Source: Conexibacter arvalis (GTDB lineage Bacteria > Actinomycetota > Thermoleophilia > Solirubrobacterales > Solirubrobacteraceae). Taken from it: a stretch of 64,000 nt of DNA. The position numbers and the translations under genes were made by a program. Positions 47,144 through 54,367 of this stretch are shown piece by piece. A model generated the notes under the pieces. It made no database searches. It had not been told where the DNA came from and saw only the letters and a program-made list of their open reading frames with translations. Each line of letters begins with the position of its first letter. The first letter of the stretch is position 1. The DNA is taken from contig NZ_JACHNU010000002.1 of the NCBI RefSeq assembly GCF_014199525.1, forward strand, positions 540,147-604,146. The letters are read 5' to 3'.

Positions 47144-47149
47144 ATGCTA
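47144..47149 (-). promoter_or_regulatory. -10 box TAGCAT of the glycosyltransferase fusion gene, leaderless
   Basis: On the minus strand TAGCAT ends 9 bases before the ATG at 47134, with no ribosome-binding site between. Confidence 0.4.
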
Positions 47150-47299
47150 TCGCGCCCGCAGGCGCCACACGCTGGGGTTGCCCCCACTTTCATGTGGCTC
47201 TCATCTGGAGGGCACGCGTTCGGGTCTTCCCCCGTTCGCGCGCGCGAAACGACCGCGTCCGCCCGGCGCGCCGCGCGAGGCGGCGCCCGGAGCGCCGTC

Positions 47300-47653
47300 T
47301 CAGACGGCGGAGACCTCTTCCTCCTCCGCGACGCGGAAGGAGGAGCCGCAGCCGCAGGCCGCGACGACGTTGGGGTTGTCGACCTTGAAGCCGGCTCCCT
47401 GCATCTCGTCGACGTAGTCGATCACGGAGCCCTGCACGTACGGCAGGCTCGGCTTGTCGACGAGCAGGCGGATGCCCCTGTCCTCGAAGACGACGTCGCC
47501 GTCGCGCTCCTGGTCGAACGCGAGCGCGTACTGGAAGCCCGAGCAGCCGCCGCCGCGGACGCCGACGCGCAGTCCGGCGGTCTCGACGGCCGTGCCCTGC
47601 GAGGCGAGGAACTCGTGGACCTTCTCGGCGCCCTTGTCGGTGAGCGTGATCAT
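47300..47653 (-). CDS. erpA: iron-sulfur cluster carrier, ErpA/HesB family
   Basis: This is a 117-residue A-type carrier that passes Fe-S clusters to target enzymes. The three conserved cysteines are present: Cys37 in GGGCSGFQY, and Cys100 and Cys102 in ACGCGSSF near the C-terminus. The ATG at 47653 is preferred, with GGAG 7 bases ahead; an in-frame GTG 57 bases upstream would add a tail with no similarity. It is divergent from bolA and a monothiol glutaredoxin, so the three genes make an Fe-S delivery unit. Confidence 0.92.
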   Translation of the reverse strand: MITLTDKGAEKVHEFLASQGTAVETAGLRVGVRGGGCSGFQYALAFDQERDGDVVFEDRGIRLLVDKPSLPYVQGSVIDYVDEMQGAGFKVDNPNVVAACGCGSSFRVAEEEEVSAV

Positions 47654-47754
47654 GTGCTTCTCCGTGCCGTTCCCGAAAGCTCTGGCCCGCAGGGGCGGGA
47701 TCGCCCCCACGCTTCATTCAGTGTAGCGACCCCCGGACGGGCCGCGAGCGGCGC

Positions 47755-47760
47755 TACCCT
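47755..47760 (+). promoter_or_regulatory. -10 box TACCCT of the bolA-grx operon, leaderless
   Basis: TACCCT ends 6 bases before the bolA ATG at 47767. No ribosome-binding site is present, so the transcript is likely leaderless. Confidence 0.4.
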
Positions 47761-47766
47761 TGAGCG

Positions 47767-48003
47767 ATGGCGACGAGCGAAGAACTGAAGCAACGTATCG
47801 AGACGGCCATCCCCGGCTCCTCCGCGCAGGTCACGGGCGACGACGGGCACCACTTCGAGGCCGTCGTCGTCGCCCCTCAGTTCGAGGGCATGAGCCGGAT
47901 CGCGCAGCACCGGCTCGTCTACGACGTGTTCGAGGGCGAGCTCGGCGGCCGCATCCACGCGCTCTCCCTGCAGACCAAGGCTCCAGCGAGGACTTCATCG
48001 TGA
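47767..48003 (+). CDS. bolA: BolA-family protein
   Basis: This is a 78-residue BolA/IbaG-like protein. The invariant cluster-ligand His48 is in SRIAQHRLVYD, and HHFEAVVVAPQFEG is the typical second strand. BolA proteins pair with monothiol glutaredoxins to hold a bridging [2Fe-2S] cluster, and exactly such a gene follows with a 4-base GTGA overlap. The tight coupling supports a 1:1 complex. Confidence 0.93.
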   Translation: MATSEELKQRIETAIPGSSAQVTGDDGHHFEAVVVAPQFEGMSRIAQHRLVYDVFEGELGGRIHALSLQTKAPARTSS

Positions 48004-48398
48004 GTGACGAAACCAACCCCCTCCGGGACGCGATCAGAGAGGCGATCGACGAGAACCCGGTGATCCTGTTCATGAAGGGCACGCCGGACCAGCCGATGTG
48101 CGGCTACTCGGCGCGCACCGCCGCCGCGCTGCAGACGCTGGGCGCGCCGTTCGCCGCGGTCGACATCCTCCCCGACCCGCGCATCCGCCAGGAGCTGTCG
48201 GCGCTGTCGAACTGGCCGACGATCCCGCAGCTGTTCGTCAGAGGCGAGCTGATCGGCGGCGCCGACATCGTCGCCGAGATGTACGAGACCGGCGAGCTGG
48301 CCCAGGTGCTCGGCGTCGAGCAGCCGTCGGCGCCCGAGCCGCCGGCCGCCGAGGGCGGCCAGGCGCCGCCGCTCTCGATCGAGAACCGGCTCGGCTAG
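48000..48398 (+). CDS. monothiol glutaredoxin (Grx4-like), CGYS active site
   Basis: This is a 132-residue protein of the Grx4/Grx5 family. The sequence ILFMKGTPDQPMCGYSARTA places the single active Cys at 34. The usual motif is CGFS; here Phe is Tyr, a mild change. The glutathione-binding features are kept (MKGTPD lysine, WPTIPQLFVRG, GGADIV). The last 25 residues are a Pro/Ala-rich tail not needed for the fold. The GTG at 48000 overlaps the bolA stop. It should form a cluster-bridged heterodimer with BolA and trade clusters with the divergent ErpA-like carrier. Confidence 0.93.
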   Translation: MSDETNPLRDAIREAIDENPVILFMKGTPDQPMCGYSARTAAALQTLGAPFAAVDILPDPRIRQELSALSNWPTIPQLFVRGELIGGADIVAEMYETGELAQVLGVEQPSAPEPPAAEGGQAPPLSIENRLG

Positions 48399-48407
48399 CG
48401 GCCGGCG

Positions 48408-50147
48408 CTAGCGCGTCACCCGCACCGGCAGCGCGCCGCGGCCGTCGATCCGCAGCTCGGCGACGGCCCCGGCGCGCCAGCGCGCCTTCCCGATCCGCGC
48501 CCGCAGCCCGTCGTAGCGGGCCGTCGCGAGGAAGCGGGCGCGCACCTCCCTCAGCGACTGCGCGCCGCCGCTGGAGGCGGTGTCGTCCTCGCCGCCGATC
48601 ATGATCGTGATCGTCTCGCCGCCGTCGACCGCGTCGAGCGTGCGGCCGGCGAGGTTGAGCGTCTGGCGCCCAAGCGGCGCGTCGCGCGGGATCCGCACCG
48701 TCAGCCGGACGGTCCGCAGCGGGCCGCGGACCTCGCGCACGCGCAGCGTGAGCCGCGCCTTCCCGCCGCGGCGGACCGTGCGCGGGCCCTTCACCGAGCG
48801 GATCGTCGCCAGCCGCAGCCCGCGCGCGATCCGCACGTCGGCCTGCACGCCCGTGACGTGGAGGGCCTTGAAGTCGGTCGCGTCGACCGCGGCGAGCGCG
48901 CTCGTCACGTCGTTCGCCATCGCCAGCGCCAGGCCGGGGACGCCCTCGGTGTCGGAGGCGTTGACCACGTAGCGGTTGCAGAAGCGCAGCGGCGCTCTGC
49001 TCTCGCGCAGCGTCACGCGCAGGCAGAGCCGGCCGCTCTCGCGCGCCGGCGCGCCCTCGAAGGCGGTCGTGACCGCCTGGGCGACGGCGATCGGCGCGAT
49101 CGCCGGCAGCAGCCCGTGGCCGAGCGGGTCGCCGACGTCGACCTCGTCGGCGACCTCGGTCCGCTGCCGCACCGTTCTGCCGCGGTCCTCGTCGCGCACG
49201 TTCACGACGACCGGGATCGTCGGCGCCCTCTCCCCCACCGCGCCGACGACCGCCGCGGCGGCGTCGTTGGTGACGGTGCCGAGCGCGTGGCCGGGCGCCG
49301 CCAGCTTGTACGACGTCATCGACGGGAGGTCGAAGGGATGGCCGACGACGGTGAAGACGTAGGCGTCCTGCAGCACGAGCGAGCGCCGGCCGGCCGCGTC
49401 GAACTGGTGGCCGAAGCCGTAGACGACGTTCCCGTCGCGGTAGGTGACGGTGCCGATCGCGCTCGCCGCGACGGCGCCGGTCGAGTACGCGGCGCCCATC
49501 GCGGCGCCCGGCACCAGCTCCTGCGGCGCGAAGCTGCCGAGCGGCCCGACCGGCGCGGCGACGAGCGCCCGCCCGCGCGCACGGCCCGAGCGCTCCAGCA
49601 GCCGCCCGAGCGCTGGCGACAGCCCGGCGACCGTCAGCGGCGCGGTGAGCGGGCGCACGCTCGCGCGCACGGCCCGCGGGGCCCGCTTGGCGCCCGACGG
49701 CGGCTTGGCCGGCAGTCCGAGCATCTGCTCGATCGGCGTCACCAGCCCGACGTCGTTGCCGTACTGGCCGATCGTCGCCGACACGGCACCGGCGTTGCCG
49801 ACCGCACCGTCGGCGCCGGCGCAATAGACCGGCGAGCCGGAGAAGCCCGACGCGATCCCGCTGCCGGCGACCGCGTCGCCGGAGACGCGCACGAGGATCC
49901 GCGGCCCGGAGCCGTTGACGTCGTCGAGGACGTCGATCACCTCGACGCCGAAGGTCGTGATCTCCGTCCCCTGCACGACCGTGCGCGCGGTGCACTCCAT
50001 GCCGCGATGGATCTGCGCGAGCGGCACGATCGGGTCAGCGGCGACGGCGGCCGGCGCGGTGACGGCGGCCGCCGTCACCGTCAGGCCAAGGATGCGAGCG
50101 AACACGCGCGGGACTGTACTGCCTGGCGCGCGCCCGCTTTCCATCAT
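48408..50147 (-). CDS. S55-family (SpoIVB-type) serine peptidase, secreted
   Basis: This is a 579-residue exported protein with a signal peptide (about residues 12-36, ending AVAADP). The SpoIVB S55 domain follows: MECTARTVVQGTEITTFGVE near its start, and the catalytic serine region SGFSGSPVY near residue 100. A large beta-rich C-terminal region contains Arg-rich strands such as LTVRIPRDAPLGRQTLNLAG. S55 peptidases include the sporulation signalling protease SpoIVB, but no sporulation genes are here, so it may be a general envelope protease. Start ATG 50147 overlaps the upstream stop (ATGA). Confidence 0.8.
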   Translation of the reverse strand: MMESGRAPGSTVPRVFARILGLTVTAAAVTAPAAVAADPIVPLAQIHRGMECTARTVVQGTEITTFGVEVIDVLDDVNGSGPRILVRVSGDAVAGSGIASGFSGSPVYCAGADGAVGNAGAVSATIGQYGNDVGLVTPIEQMLGLPAKPPSGAKRAPRAVRASVRPLTAPLTVAGLSPALGRLLERSGRARGRALVAAPVGPLGSFAPQELVPGAAMGAAYSTGAVAASAIGTVTYRDGNVVYGFGHQFDAAGRRSLVLQDAYVFTVVGHPFDLPSMTSYKLAAPGHALGTVTNDAAAAVVGAVGERAPTIPVVVNVRDEDRGRTVRQRTEVADEVDVGDPLGHGLLPAIAPIAVAQAVTTAFEGAPARESGRLCLRVTLRESRAPLRFCNRYVVNASDTEGVPGLALAMANDVTSALAAVDATDFKALHVTGVQADVRIARGLRLATIRSVKGPRTVRRGGKARLTLRVREVRGPLRTVRLTVRIPRDAPLGRQTLNLAGRTLDAVDGGETITIMIGGEDDTASSGGAQSLREVRARFLATARYDGLRARIGKARWRAGAVAELRIDGRGALPVRVTR

Positions 50148-50434
50148 CCGGTGGGCCGCGCGACGTCCGCGCCGCCGGCGTCGATCAGCTCGACGATCCG
50201 GCGCGAGTCGCAGACCGCCTCGCCGCCGTCGAGCGCGAGCACGGGGACGCGGCGCTGGCCGGTCAGCTGCTCGATCATCTCGCGGTTCGCCCGGCGGTAC
50301 GGCACGCGCACCTCCTCGTAGGCGACGCCGGCGCGGCGCAGCGCCCGCGCGACGCGGCCGCATGGGCAGAGCAGGTCGGTCGGCGTGGGACAGCGATACA
50401 GGGTGTGCCCCGCTCGAAGTGTGACGAATTGCAC
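50144..50434 (-). CDS. glutaredoxin/GST-N-terminal-like thioredoxin-fold protein
   Basis: This is a 96-residue thioredoxin-fold protein. CPCG at residues 23-26 takes the place of the redox CxxC, giving two Cys spaced by one residue. VAYEEVRVPYRR and the cis-Pro region RRVPVLAL match glutaredoxin and GST N-terminal domains, as does AVCDSRRIVELID. I chose the GTG at 50434, preceded by GAGAAG, because longer frames overlap the divergent DegV gene start. It overlaps the S55 peptidase gene by 4 bases. Whether it acts on that protease is unknown. Confidence 0.7.
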   Translation of the reverse strand: MQFVTLRAGHTLYRCPTPTDLLCPCGRVARALRRAGVAYEEVRVPYRRANREMIEQLTGQRRVPVLALDGGEAVCDSRRIVELIDAGGADVARPTG

Positions 50435-50454
50435 GCTTCTCGGGGTGAATCGAC

Positions 50455-50460
50455 TAGGGT
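50455..50460 (+). promoter_or_regulatory. -10 box TAGGGT of the degV gene, leaderless
   Basis: TAGGGT ends 8 bases before the ATG at 50469 with no ribosome-binding site between. It lies in the 34-base gap shared with the divergent glutaredoxin-like gene. Confidence 0.4.
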
Positions 50461-50468
50461 GCCGCGCC

Positions 50469-51326
50469 ATGGCACCGGTCGCAATCGTCACCGACACCTG
50501 CCACTACCTGCCGCGGCAGCTGGTCGCCGCCCGCGGGATCCACGAAGTCAGCCTCTACGTCCACTGGGATGGGCGGGAGGACCGGGAGGCAGACCTGCCC
50601 GACTTCGACGCCTACTACGAGCACCTCGGCAGGGCATCGGTCCTGCCGACGACCTCGCAGCCGTCGATCGGGGACTTCATGGCCGTCTACGAGCCGCTGC
50701 TGGACAGCGGGCGCGACGTCGTCTCGATCCATCTCTCCGGCGGGATGTCGGGGACGGTCGCGGCGGCGCAGCAGGCGCGCGAGCAGCTCGGCGAGCGCAA
50801 GGAGCGCGTGCACGTGCTCGACTCGGGCAGCGCCTGCGGCGGCGAGGGCCTGATGGTGCTCGCCGCGCACGCGGCCGCGGCGCGCGGCACCGGCGCCAAG
50901 GAGGTCGTCGCGCACGCCCGCGAGGCGCGCGCGGCGCTGAAGATGTGGTTCGCGATCGACACGCTCGAGTACCTCCGCCGCGGCGGCCGGATCGCGGCCG
51001 CGCAGGCGTGGCTCGGCTCGGCGCTGCGGATCAAGCCGATCCTGACGGTCGAGTCGGAGATCACGCCGGTCGAGCGCGTGCGCACGTCGGGGCGGGCCTT
51101 CGAGCGGATGGTCGACTACCTGCGCAGCCGCCGCGACGACGGCGCCGACGGCTGGGTGATCCAGCACATCCAGGCGCCCGACGAGTGCGCGAGGCTGGTC
51201 GAGCGGGGGCGCGAGATATTCGGGACCGACCCGGTCTTCGTCTCCGAGGTCGGACCGGTGATCGGCACGCACGTCGGCCCGGGCCTGCTCGGCGTCGGAG
51301 CGATTCCGCTGCGCCATCTCGGGTGA
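50469..51326 (+). CDS. DegV-family fatty-acid-binding protein
   Basis: This is a 285-residue DegV (FakB-like) protein that binds a single fatty acid in its core. Family motifs: VAIVTDTCHYLPRQL at the N-terminus, PTTSQPS near residue 65, the HLSGGMSGT loop near residue 95, LRRGGRI, and VGPVIGTHVGPGLLGVG at the end. In Firmicutes such proteins hand fatty acids to a kinase, FakA; no kinase gene is visible here. ATG 50469 follows a -10 box closely. Confidence 0.9.
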   Translation: MAPVAIVTDTCHYLPRQLVAARGIHEVSLYVHWDGREDREADLPDFDAYYEHLGRASVLPTTSQPSIGDFMAVYEPLLDSGRDVVSIHLSGGMSGTVAAAQQAREQLGERKERVHVLDSGSACGGEGLMVLAAHAAAARGTGAKEVVAHAREARAALKMWFAIDTLEYLRRGGRIAAAQAWLGSALRIKPILTVESEITPVERVRTSGRAFERMVDYLRSRRDDGADGWVIQHIQAPDECARLVERGREIFGTDPVFVSEVGPVIGTHVGPGLLGVGAIPLRHLG

Positions 51327-51493
51327 GGCGGCGCGTTGCCGCGCAGGTCCGCCGCCGCCCGCACCGAACCGGTCTGGAAGGTTCACGTTTCCGGGCTGTC
51401 GGTCACGGGCAGCGATCGTGCACGAAGCAGTCCGGTCCGCAGCGGGGGCGCAGCGGCCGTGTCGGGGAACGGGAGACGGAGGGAGAACGGGGT

Positions 51494-51697
51494 ATGGAGC
51501 TGATCGCCATCGCCATCGGGCTGACCGTGTGGCTCGCCATTGCGACCTTCGCGGTCGCGATCGCCGCGGCCGCCGGCCGCTCCGATCGCGCCGAGCACCG
51601 ACGCCGGGCCCGCGCTCCGCTGGGGTCCCCGAAACGCGAAACGGCGCCCACCCGGGGCGCCGCTCCGAAGCGGTTCGCGGCGACCTTGCCGCGTTAG
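51494..51697 (+). CDS. small single-pass membrane protein (67 aa)
   Basis: This is a 67-residue protein with one hydrophobic helix at the N-terminus (residues 3-27, Ile/Ala-rich) and a basic, Pro-rich cytoplasmic tail. GGAGAACGGGGT precedes the ATG at 51494, which sets the start. A 167-base gap separates it from degV. No family is recognised. It converges on the Holin-X/DUF3618 cluster. Confidence 0.5.
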   Translation: MELIAIAIGLTVWLAIATFAVAIAAAAGRSDRAEHRRRARAPLGSPKRETAPTRGAAPKRFAATLPR

Positions 51698-51713
51698 CGC
51701 CGGCGCTGCCGCG

Positions 51714-51959
51714 TCAGCGGCGGCGCTTCTTCTTGCGGCGGCCGCCGAAGACGATCCCGCCGACGGCCGCGATCCCGCCGCCGAGCACGAAGCCGGCGAC
51801 CGCGGCGGCGATGATCGCCTCTCTCTGCCTCGCCGCCAGCTGTCTGCGCCAGTCGGTCAGCTCCTCGACGTGGTCTCGCAGGACCTCCAGCGAGGCGCCG
51901 AGCTCCTTGCGGTTCTGCTCGATCGAGGCGCGGATCTGCTCGGGCGTGCGAGTCGACAT
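51714..51959 (-). CDS. DUF3618-domain membrane protein
   Basis: This is an 81-residue protein. The DUF3618 domain is at the N-terminus: RTPEQIRASIEQNRKELGAS followed by the VLRDHVEELTDWR helix. A glycine-rich membrane helix (about 51-72) precedes a strongly basic tail (GGRRKKKRRR). It is the last gene of a four-gene leftward set and begins at the stop of the Holin-X gene. The family is common in actinobacteria and has no assigned role. Confidence 0.85.
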   Translation of the reverse strand: MSTRTPEQIRASIEQNRKELGASLEVLRDHVEELTDWRRQLAARQREAIIAAAVAGFVLGGGIAAVGGIVFGGRRKKKRRR

Positions 51960-52420
51960 CAGGAGACCCCTCTGACGGCCTGGGCGACGGACGGGCCGGC
52001 GGGCGACGGAGCGCCGTCGGGGCCGGAGACCGTCTCGCGGATCTTCTTCGCCTCGTCGATCGCCATCTCCGGCATCGGCGGCGAGCCGGCCTTCATCGCC
52101 TTGTAGGCGAGCGCGCCGGCGAGCGCGCCGAGCAGGAAGAGGATCACGGCGACGATCAGGAAGCCGAGCCAGTACGAGGTCTTCGTGTCGGTCAGCTGCC
52201 AGGCGAACCAGGCTGCGCCGTGGAGCAGGAACAGCAGGCCGACGACGACGAAGATGCCGGCGGCGATGCCGACGACCGCGCCGCGGATGAGCTTCGTGAC
52301 TCTGGCGCTGATCTCCGCCTTCGCCAGCTCGATCTCCTCGCGCACGAGGAGGGAGGCCTTCTCGGAGACCTCGGTGATCGCCTGGGCGATGTTCTTGGGT
52401 GTCTGATCGTCAGCGGGCAA
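51959..52420 (-). CDS. phage_holin_3_6 (Holin-X) family membrane protein
   Basis: This is a 153-residue protein with an amphipathic N-terminal region (IAQAITEVSEKASLLVREEI, ELAKAEISARVTKL) and two long hydrophobic helices (about 47-72 and 85-108). The tail is acidic and Pro-rich. The layout is that of the actinobacterial putative holin family, which is chromosomal and co-occurs with DUF3618 and DUF4235-like genes, as here. No phage genes are nearby, so it is not evidence for a prophage. The start lies within the end of the previous gene. Confidence 0.85.
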   Translation of the reverse strand: MPADDQTPKNIAQAITEVSEKASLLVREEIELAKAEISARVTKLIRGAVVGIAAGIFVVVGLLFLLHGAAWFAWQLTDTKTSYWLGFLIVAVILFLLGALAGALAYKAMKAGSPPMPEMAIDEAKKIRETVSGPDGAPSPAGPSVAQAVRGVS

Positions 52421-52676
52421 AACGCTTGAGGACCTGAGCCAGCACCACGCCGCCGAGGAAGGCGGCGCCGACGTGCAGCTCCGGTCTGTCGAGGGGCAGT
52501 CCGGGGATCGCCAGCGGCGGGGCCGCGGCGGAGGCCGGCGGCGCCGGCGGGGCGATCGGCGGCGGGGCCGCCTCGCCTGCCGGCGGCGCCGGCGGCGGGG
52601 TCACGGTCGTCGGCTCGGCGTCGGCGGCCCCCTCCTCGGGGCCGGAGCCGAGCGGAACGCCGGGATCCCGGCTCAC
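52410..52676 (-). CDS. Pro/Ala-rich small membrane-associated protein
   Basis: This is an 88-residue protein of low complexity: residues 1-60 are mainly Pro, Ala and Gly, followed by a short hydrophobic segment (HVGAAFLGGVVLAQVL) and a basic end. The start is a GTG at 52676 that overlaps the preceding DUF4235-like gene stop, and its end overlaps the Holin-X start by 11 bases. Coupling on both sides supports a real gene. The Pro-rich part may cross the cell-wall layer or act as a spacer. Confidence 0.6.
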   Translation of the reverse strand: MSRDPGVPLGSGPEEGAADAEPTTVTPPPAPPAGEAAPPPIAPPAPPASAAAPPLAIPGLPLDRPELHVGAAFLGGVVLAQVLKRFAR

Positions 52677-52822
52677 TCGGGCGGCTCCTCACCGAAGGCG
52701 CGCACCCACACGAACGTCGCCAGGCGCTGCGTGGCGATGCTGGCGAGCGCGCCGATGCCGGCGAGCAGGCCGGACCAGATCAGCCGCTTGACGAGTTCGC
52801 TTTCTCTCATGATCTCGGGCAT
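52673..52822 (-). CDS. DUF4235-like small membrane protein (49 aa)
   Basis: This short gene encodes 49 residues. One hydrophobic helix (LIWSGLLAGIGALASIATQR) is followed by FVWVRAFGEEPPE, which resembles the W-x-x-x-G-E/K-E-P-P ending of DUF4235 proteins. The ATG at 52822 has GGGAG 9 bases upstream; a second in-frame ATG at 52810 is possible. The stop overlaps the start of the Pro-rich gene (GTGA). DUF4235, Holin-X and DUF3618 genes commonly cluster, which supports this call. Confidence 0.6.
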   Translation of the reverse strand: MPEIMRESELVKRLIWSGLLAGIGALASIATQRLATFVWVRAFGEEPPE

Positions 52823-52849
52823 TCAATCAGAGCTCCCGGCGGCTTCGCG

Positions 52850-53458
52850 CTAACCCTCGACGCGCTCCAAGCCACCGCAGATCGTCTCGACGATGAGGGT
52901 CTTGGCATCCTCGTATTCCCGATCGCCGACCGGGAGCAACGAGAAGATCCAGCCTGTCAGAACCTGCTCGACGGCGCCATAGAAGGCCAACGCGGCGAAG
53001 TCCGGCGTGACGTCGTCGCGGAAGGTCCCGGCCCGCTGCGCCCTCTCCACGATCGCGCCGATCTGGACGTACGCCTGGCGGATCTGCGGCAGGTGCGTGC
53101 GGCCGAAGGTGTTGGCCGCGCGCGTCACCTCGACGATGATCACCTTCATCAGGTCGGGGTCGTGGCGGTAGGAGTCGACGATGAACGACGCGATCGCGTG
53201 CAGCTTCTCCCTCGGCGGCAGCTCCTGCGCGTCGACCTCGGCGATCGCGCGCAGGAGGATGTCCCAGCGCTCGAGGAAGAGCGTGTCGAGGATCTCGTCC
53301 TTGCTCTTGAAGTAGTGGTAGACGAGGCCGTAGGCGACTCTCGCCTCGTCGGCGATGTCGGAGACGCGGCAGGTGTGGAAGCCCTGGCGGGCGAAGACGC
53401 GGACGGCCGCGTCGAGGATCAGGCGCCGCTTGTCGACGGCCGGCTGCGTGCGCGCCAT
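52850..53458 (-). CDS. TetR-family transcriptional regulator
   Basis: This is a 202-residue repressor. The helix-turn-helix is RVFARQGFHTCRVSDIADEA followed by RVAYGLVYHYFKSKDEIL (about residues 15-60). The C-terminal helical domain (TetR_C type) should bind a hydrophobic ligand. The ATG shares one base with the nitrilase stop upstream, so the two are co-transcribed. A perfect palindrome ahead of the nitrilase gene is its likely operator, giving autoregulation and control of the divergent gene. Confidence 0.92.
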   Translation of the reverse strand: MARTQPAVDKRRLILDAAVRVFARQGFHTCRVSDIADEARVAYGLVYHYFKSKDEILDTLFLERWDILLRAIAEVDAQELPPREKLHAIASFIVDSYRHDPDLMKVIIVEVTRAANTFGRTHLPQIRQAYVQIGAIVERAQRAGTFRDDVTPDFAALAFYGAVEQVLTGWIFSLLPVGDREYEDAKTLIVETICGGLERVEG

Positions 53459-54294
53459 CAGAGAGCCGCCTTCGGCCACGCGTACGCCCCCGGCCGGCGG
53501 TTCGCGAGCGACGGCAGTCTCGCGCGGATCTCGGCCAGCCGCGCGAGGTCGAGCTCGGCGGCGACGTGCGTCTCGGCGTCGGGCGCCGTCGCGAGCACGA
53601 GGCCCCACGGGTCGACGATCAGCGAGCGGCCGCCGGAGCGGTTGCCGGGCGGCGAGACGCCGATCTGGTTGGGCGCGACCATGAAGCACTGGTTCTCGAT
53701 CGCGCGCGCCCGCAGCAGCACCTCCCAGTGGTCGCGGGTCGTCGCGAGCGTGAAGGCCGACGGCAGCGTGACGACCTGCGCGCCGCGCAGCGCGAGGATC
53801 CGGAACAGCTCCGGGAAGCGCAGGTCGTAGCAGATGCCCATCCCAAGGCTCACGGGCTCGCCGCCGGCGGTCAGCTCGCTGCAGACGAGCTGCTCCCCCG
53901 GCTCCTCGCCGTCGGACTCGCGGTAGACCCGCCCGCCGACCTCGACGTCGAACAGGTGGACCTTGCGGTAGGTCGCGCGGATCTCGCCGTCGGGGCCGAC
54001 GTGGACGCTCGTGTTCGAGCGCTTCTCGCGACCTTCGACCCGCTCGACGATCGAGCCGGCGACGAGGTCGATCCCCAGCTCGCGGGCGGTCGCGCACGCC
54101 CACGAGATCGCGGGGCCGTCGAGCGGCTCGGCCCCGTCGGCGAGCTGCTCGGGCGTGCCGAGCACGCTCCACTTCTCGGGCAGGACGACCAGCGCGGCGC
54201 CGTCGGCCGCGGCGGCGCGGACGAGGCGGTCGGCGACTGCGAGGTTTCGGTCGCGGTCGTCAGTAGAGTTCATCTGGATCGCCGCGACGCGCAC
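53458..54294 (-). CDS. carbon-nitrogen hydrolase (Nit/omega-amidase-like)
   Basis: This is a 278-residue nitrilase-superfamily amidase. The catalytic triad is visible: Glu40 in VLPEKW, Lys near 112 in TYRKVHLFD, and Cys near 152 in GICYDLRFPEL. The YRKVHLFD and DLRFPEL motifs fit the Nit1/Nit2 branch (omega-amidase or deaminated glutathione amidase). Start GTG 54294, with GGAGG upstream. It forms an operon with a TetR gene under a palindromic operator. Regulation by TetR suggests a specific substrate rather than a housekeeping repair role; this is inference. Confidence 0.88.
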   Translation of the reverse strand: MRVAAIQMNSTDDRDRNLAVADRLVRAAAADGAALVVLPEKWSVLGTPEQLADGAEPLDGPAISWACATARELGIDLVAGSIVERVEGREKRSNTSVHVGPDGEIRATYRKVHLFDVEVGGRVYRESDGEEPGEQLVCSELTAGGEPVSLGMGICYDLRFPELFRILALRGAQVVTLPSAFTLATTRDHWEVLLRARAIENQCFMVAPNQIGVSPPGNRSGGRSLIVDPWGLVLATAPDAETHVAAELDLARLAEIRARLPSLANRRPGAYAWPKAAL

Positions 54295-54320
54295 GGGTGG
54301 TGATCCTCCAAGGCAGTACA

Positions 54321-54340
54321 GATTGACTGGTCAGTCAATC
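54321..54340. promoter_or_regulatory. TetR-type palindromic operator
   Basis: GATTGACTG and CAGTCAATC flank a 2-base centre, a perfect 9+2+9 inverted repeat. The sequence TTGACT(N2)AGTCAA is typical of TetR operators, and TTGACT doubles as a possible -35 box in either direction. It lies between the divergent nit-tetR operon and the DUF2804-like gene, so one regulator can control both. Confidence 0.75.
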
Positions 54341-54367
54341 CCGGAAGCCGAAGGATACCGCAGCGAG

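Noticed and set aside
51959-52420. Holin-family protein as evidence of a prophage
   Set aside because: The family is chromosomal in actinobacteria and occurs here with its usual DUF3618 and DUF4235-like partners; no phage structural, integrase or lysis genes are nearby.
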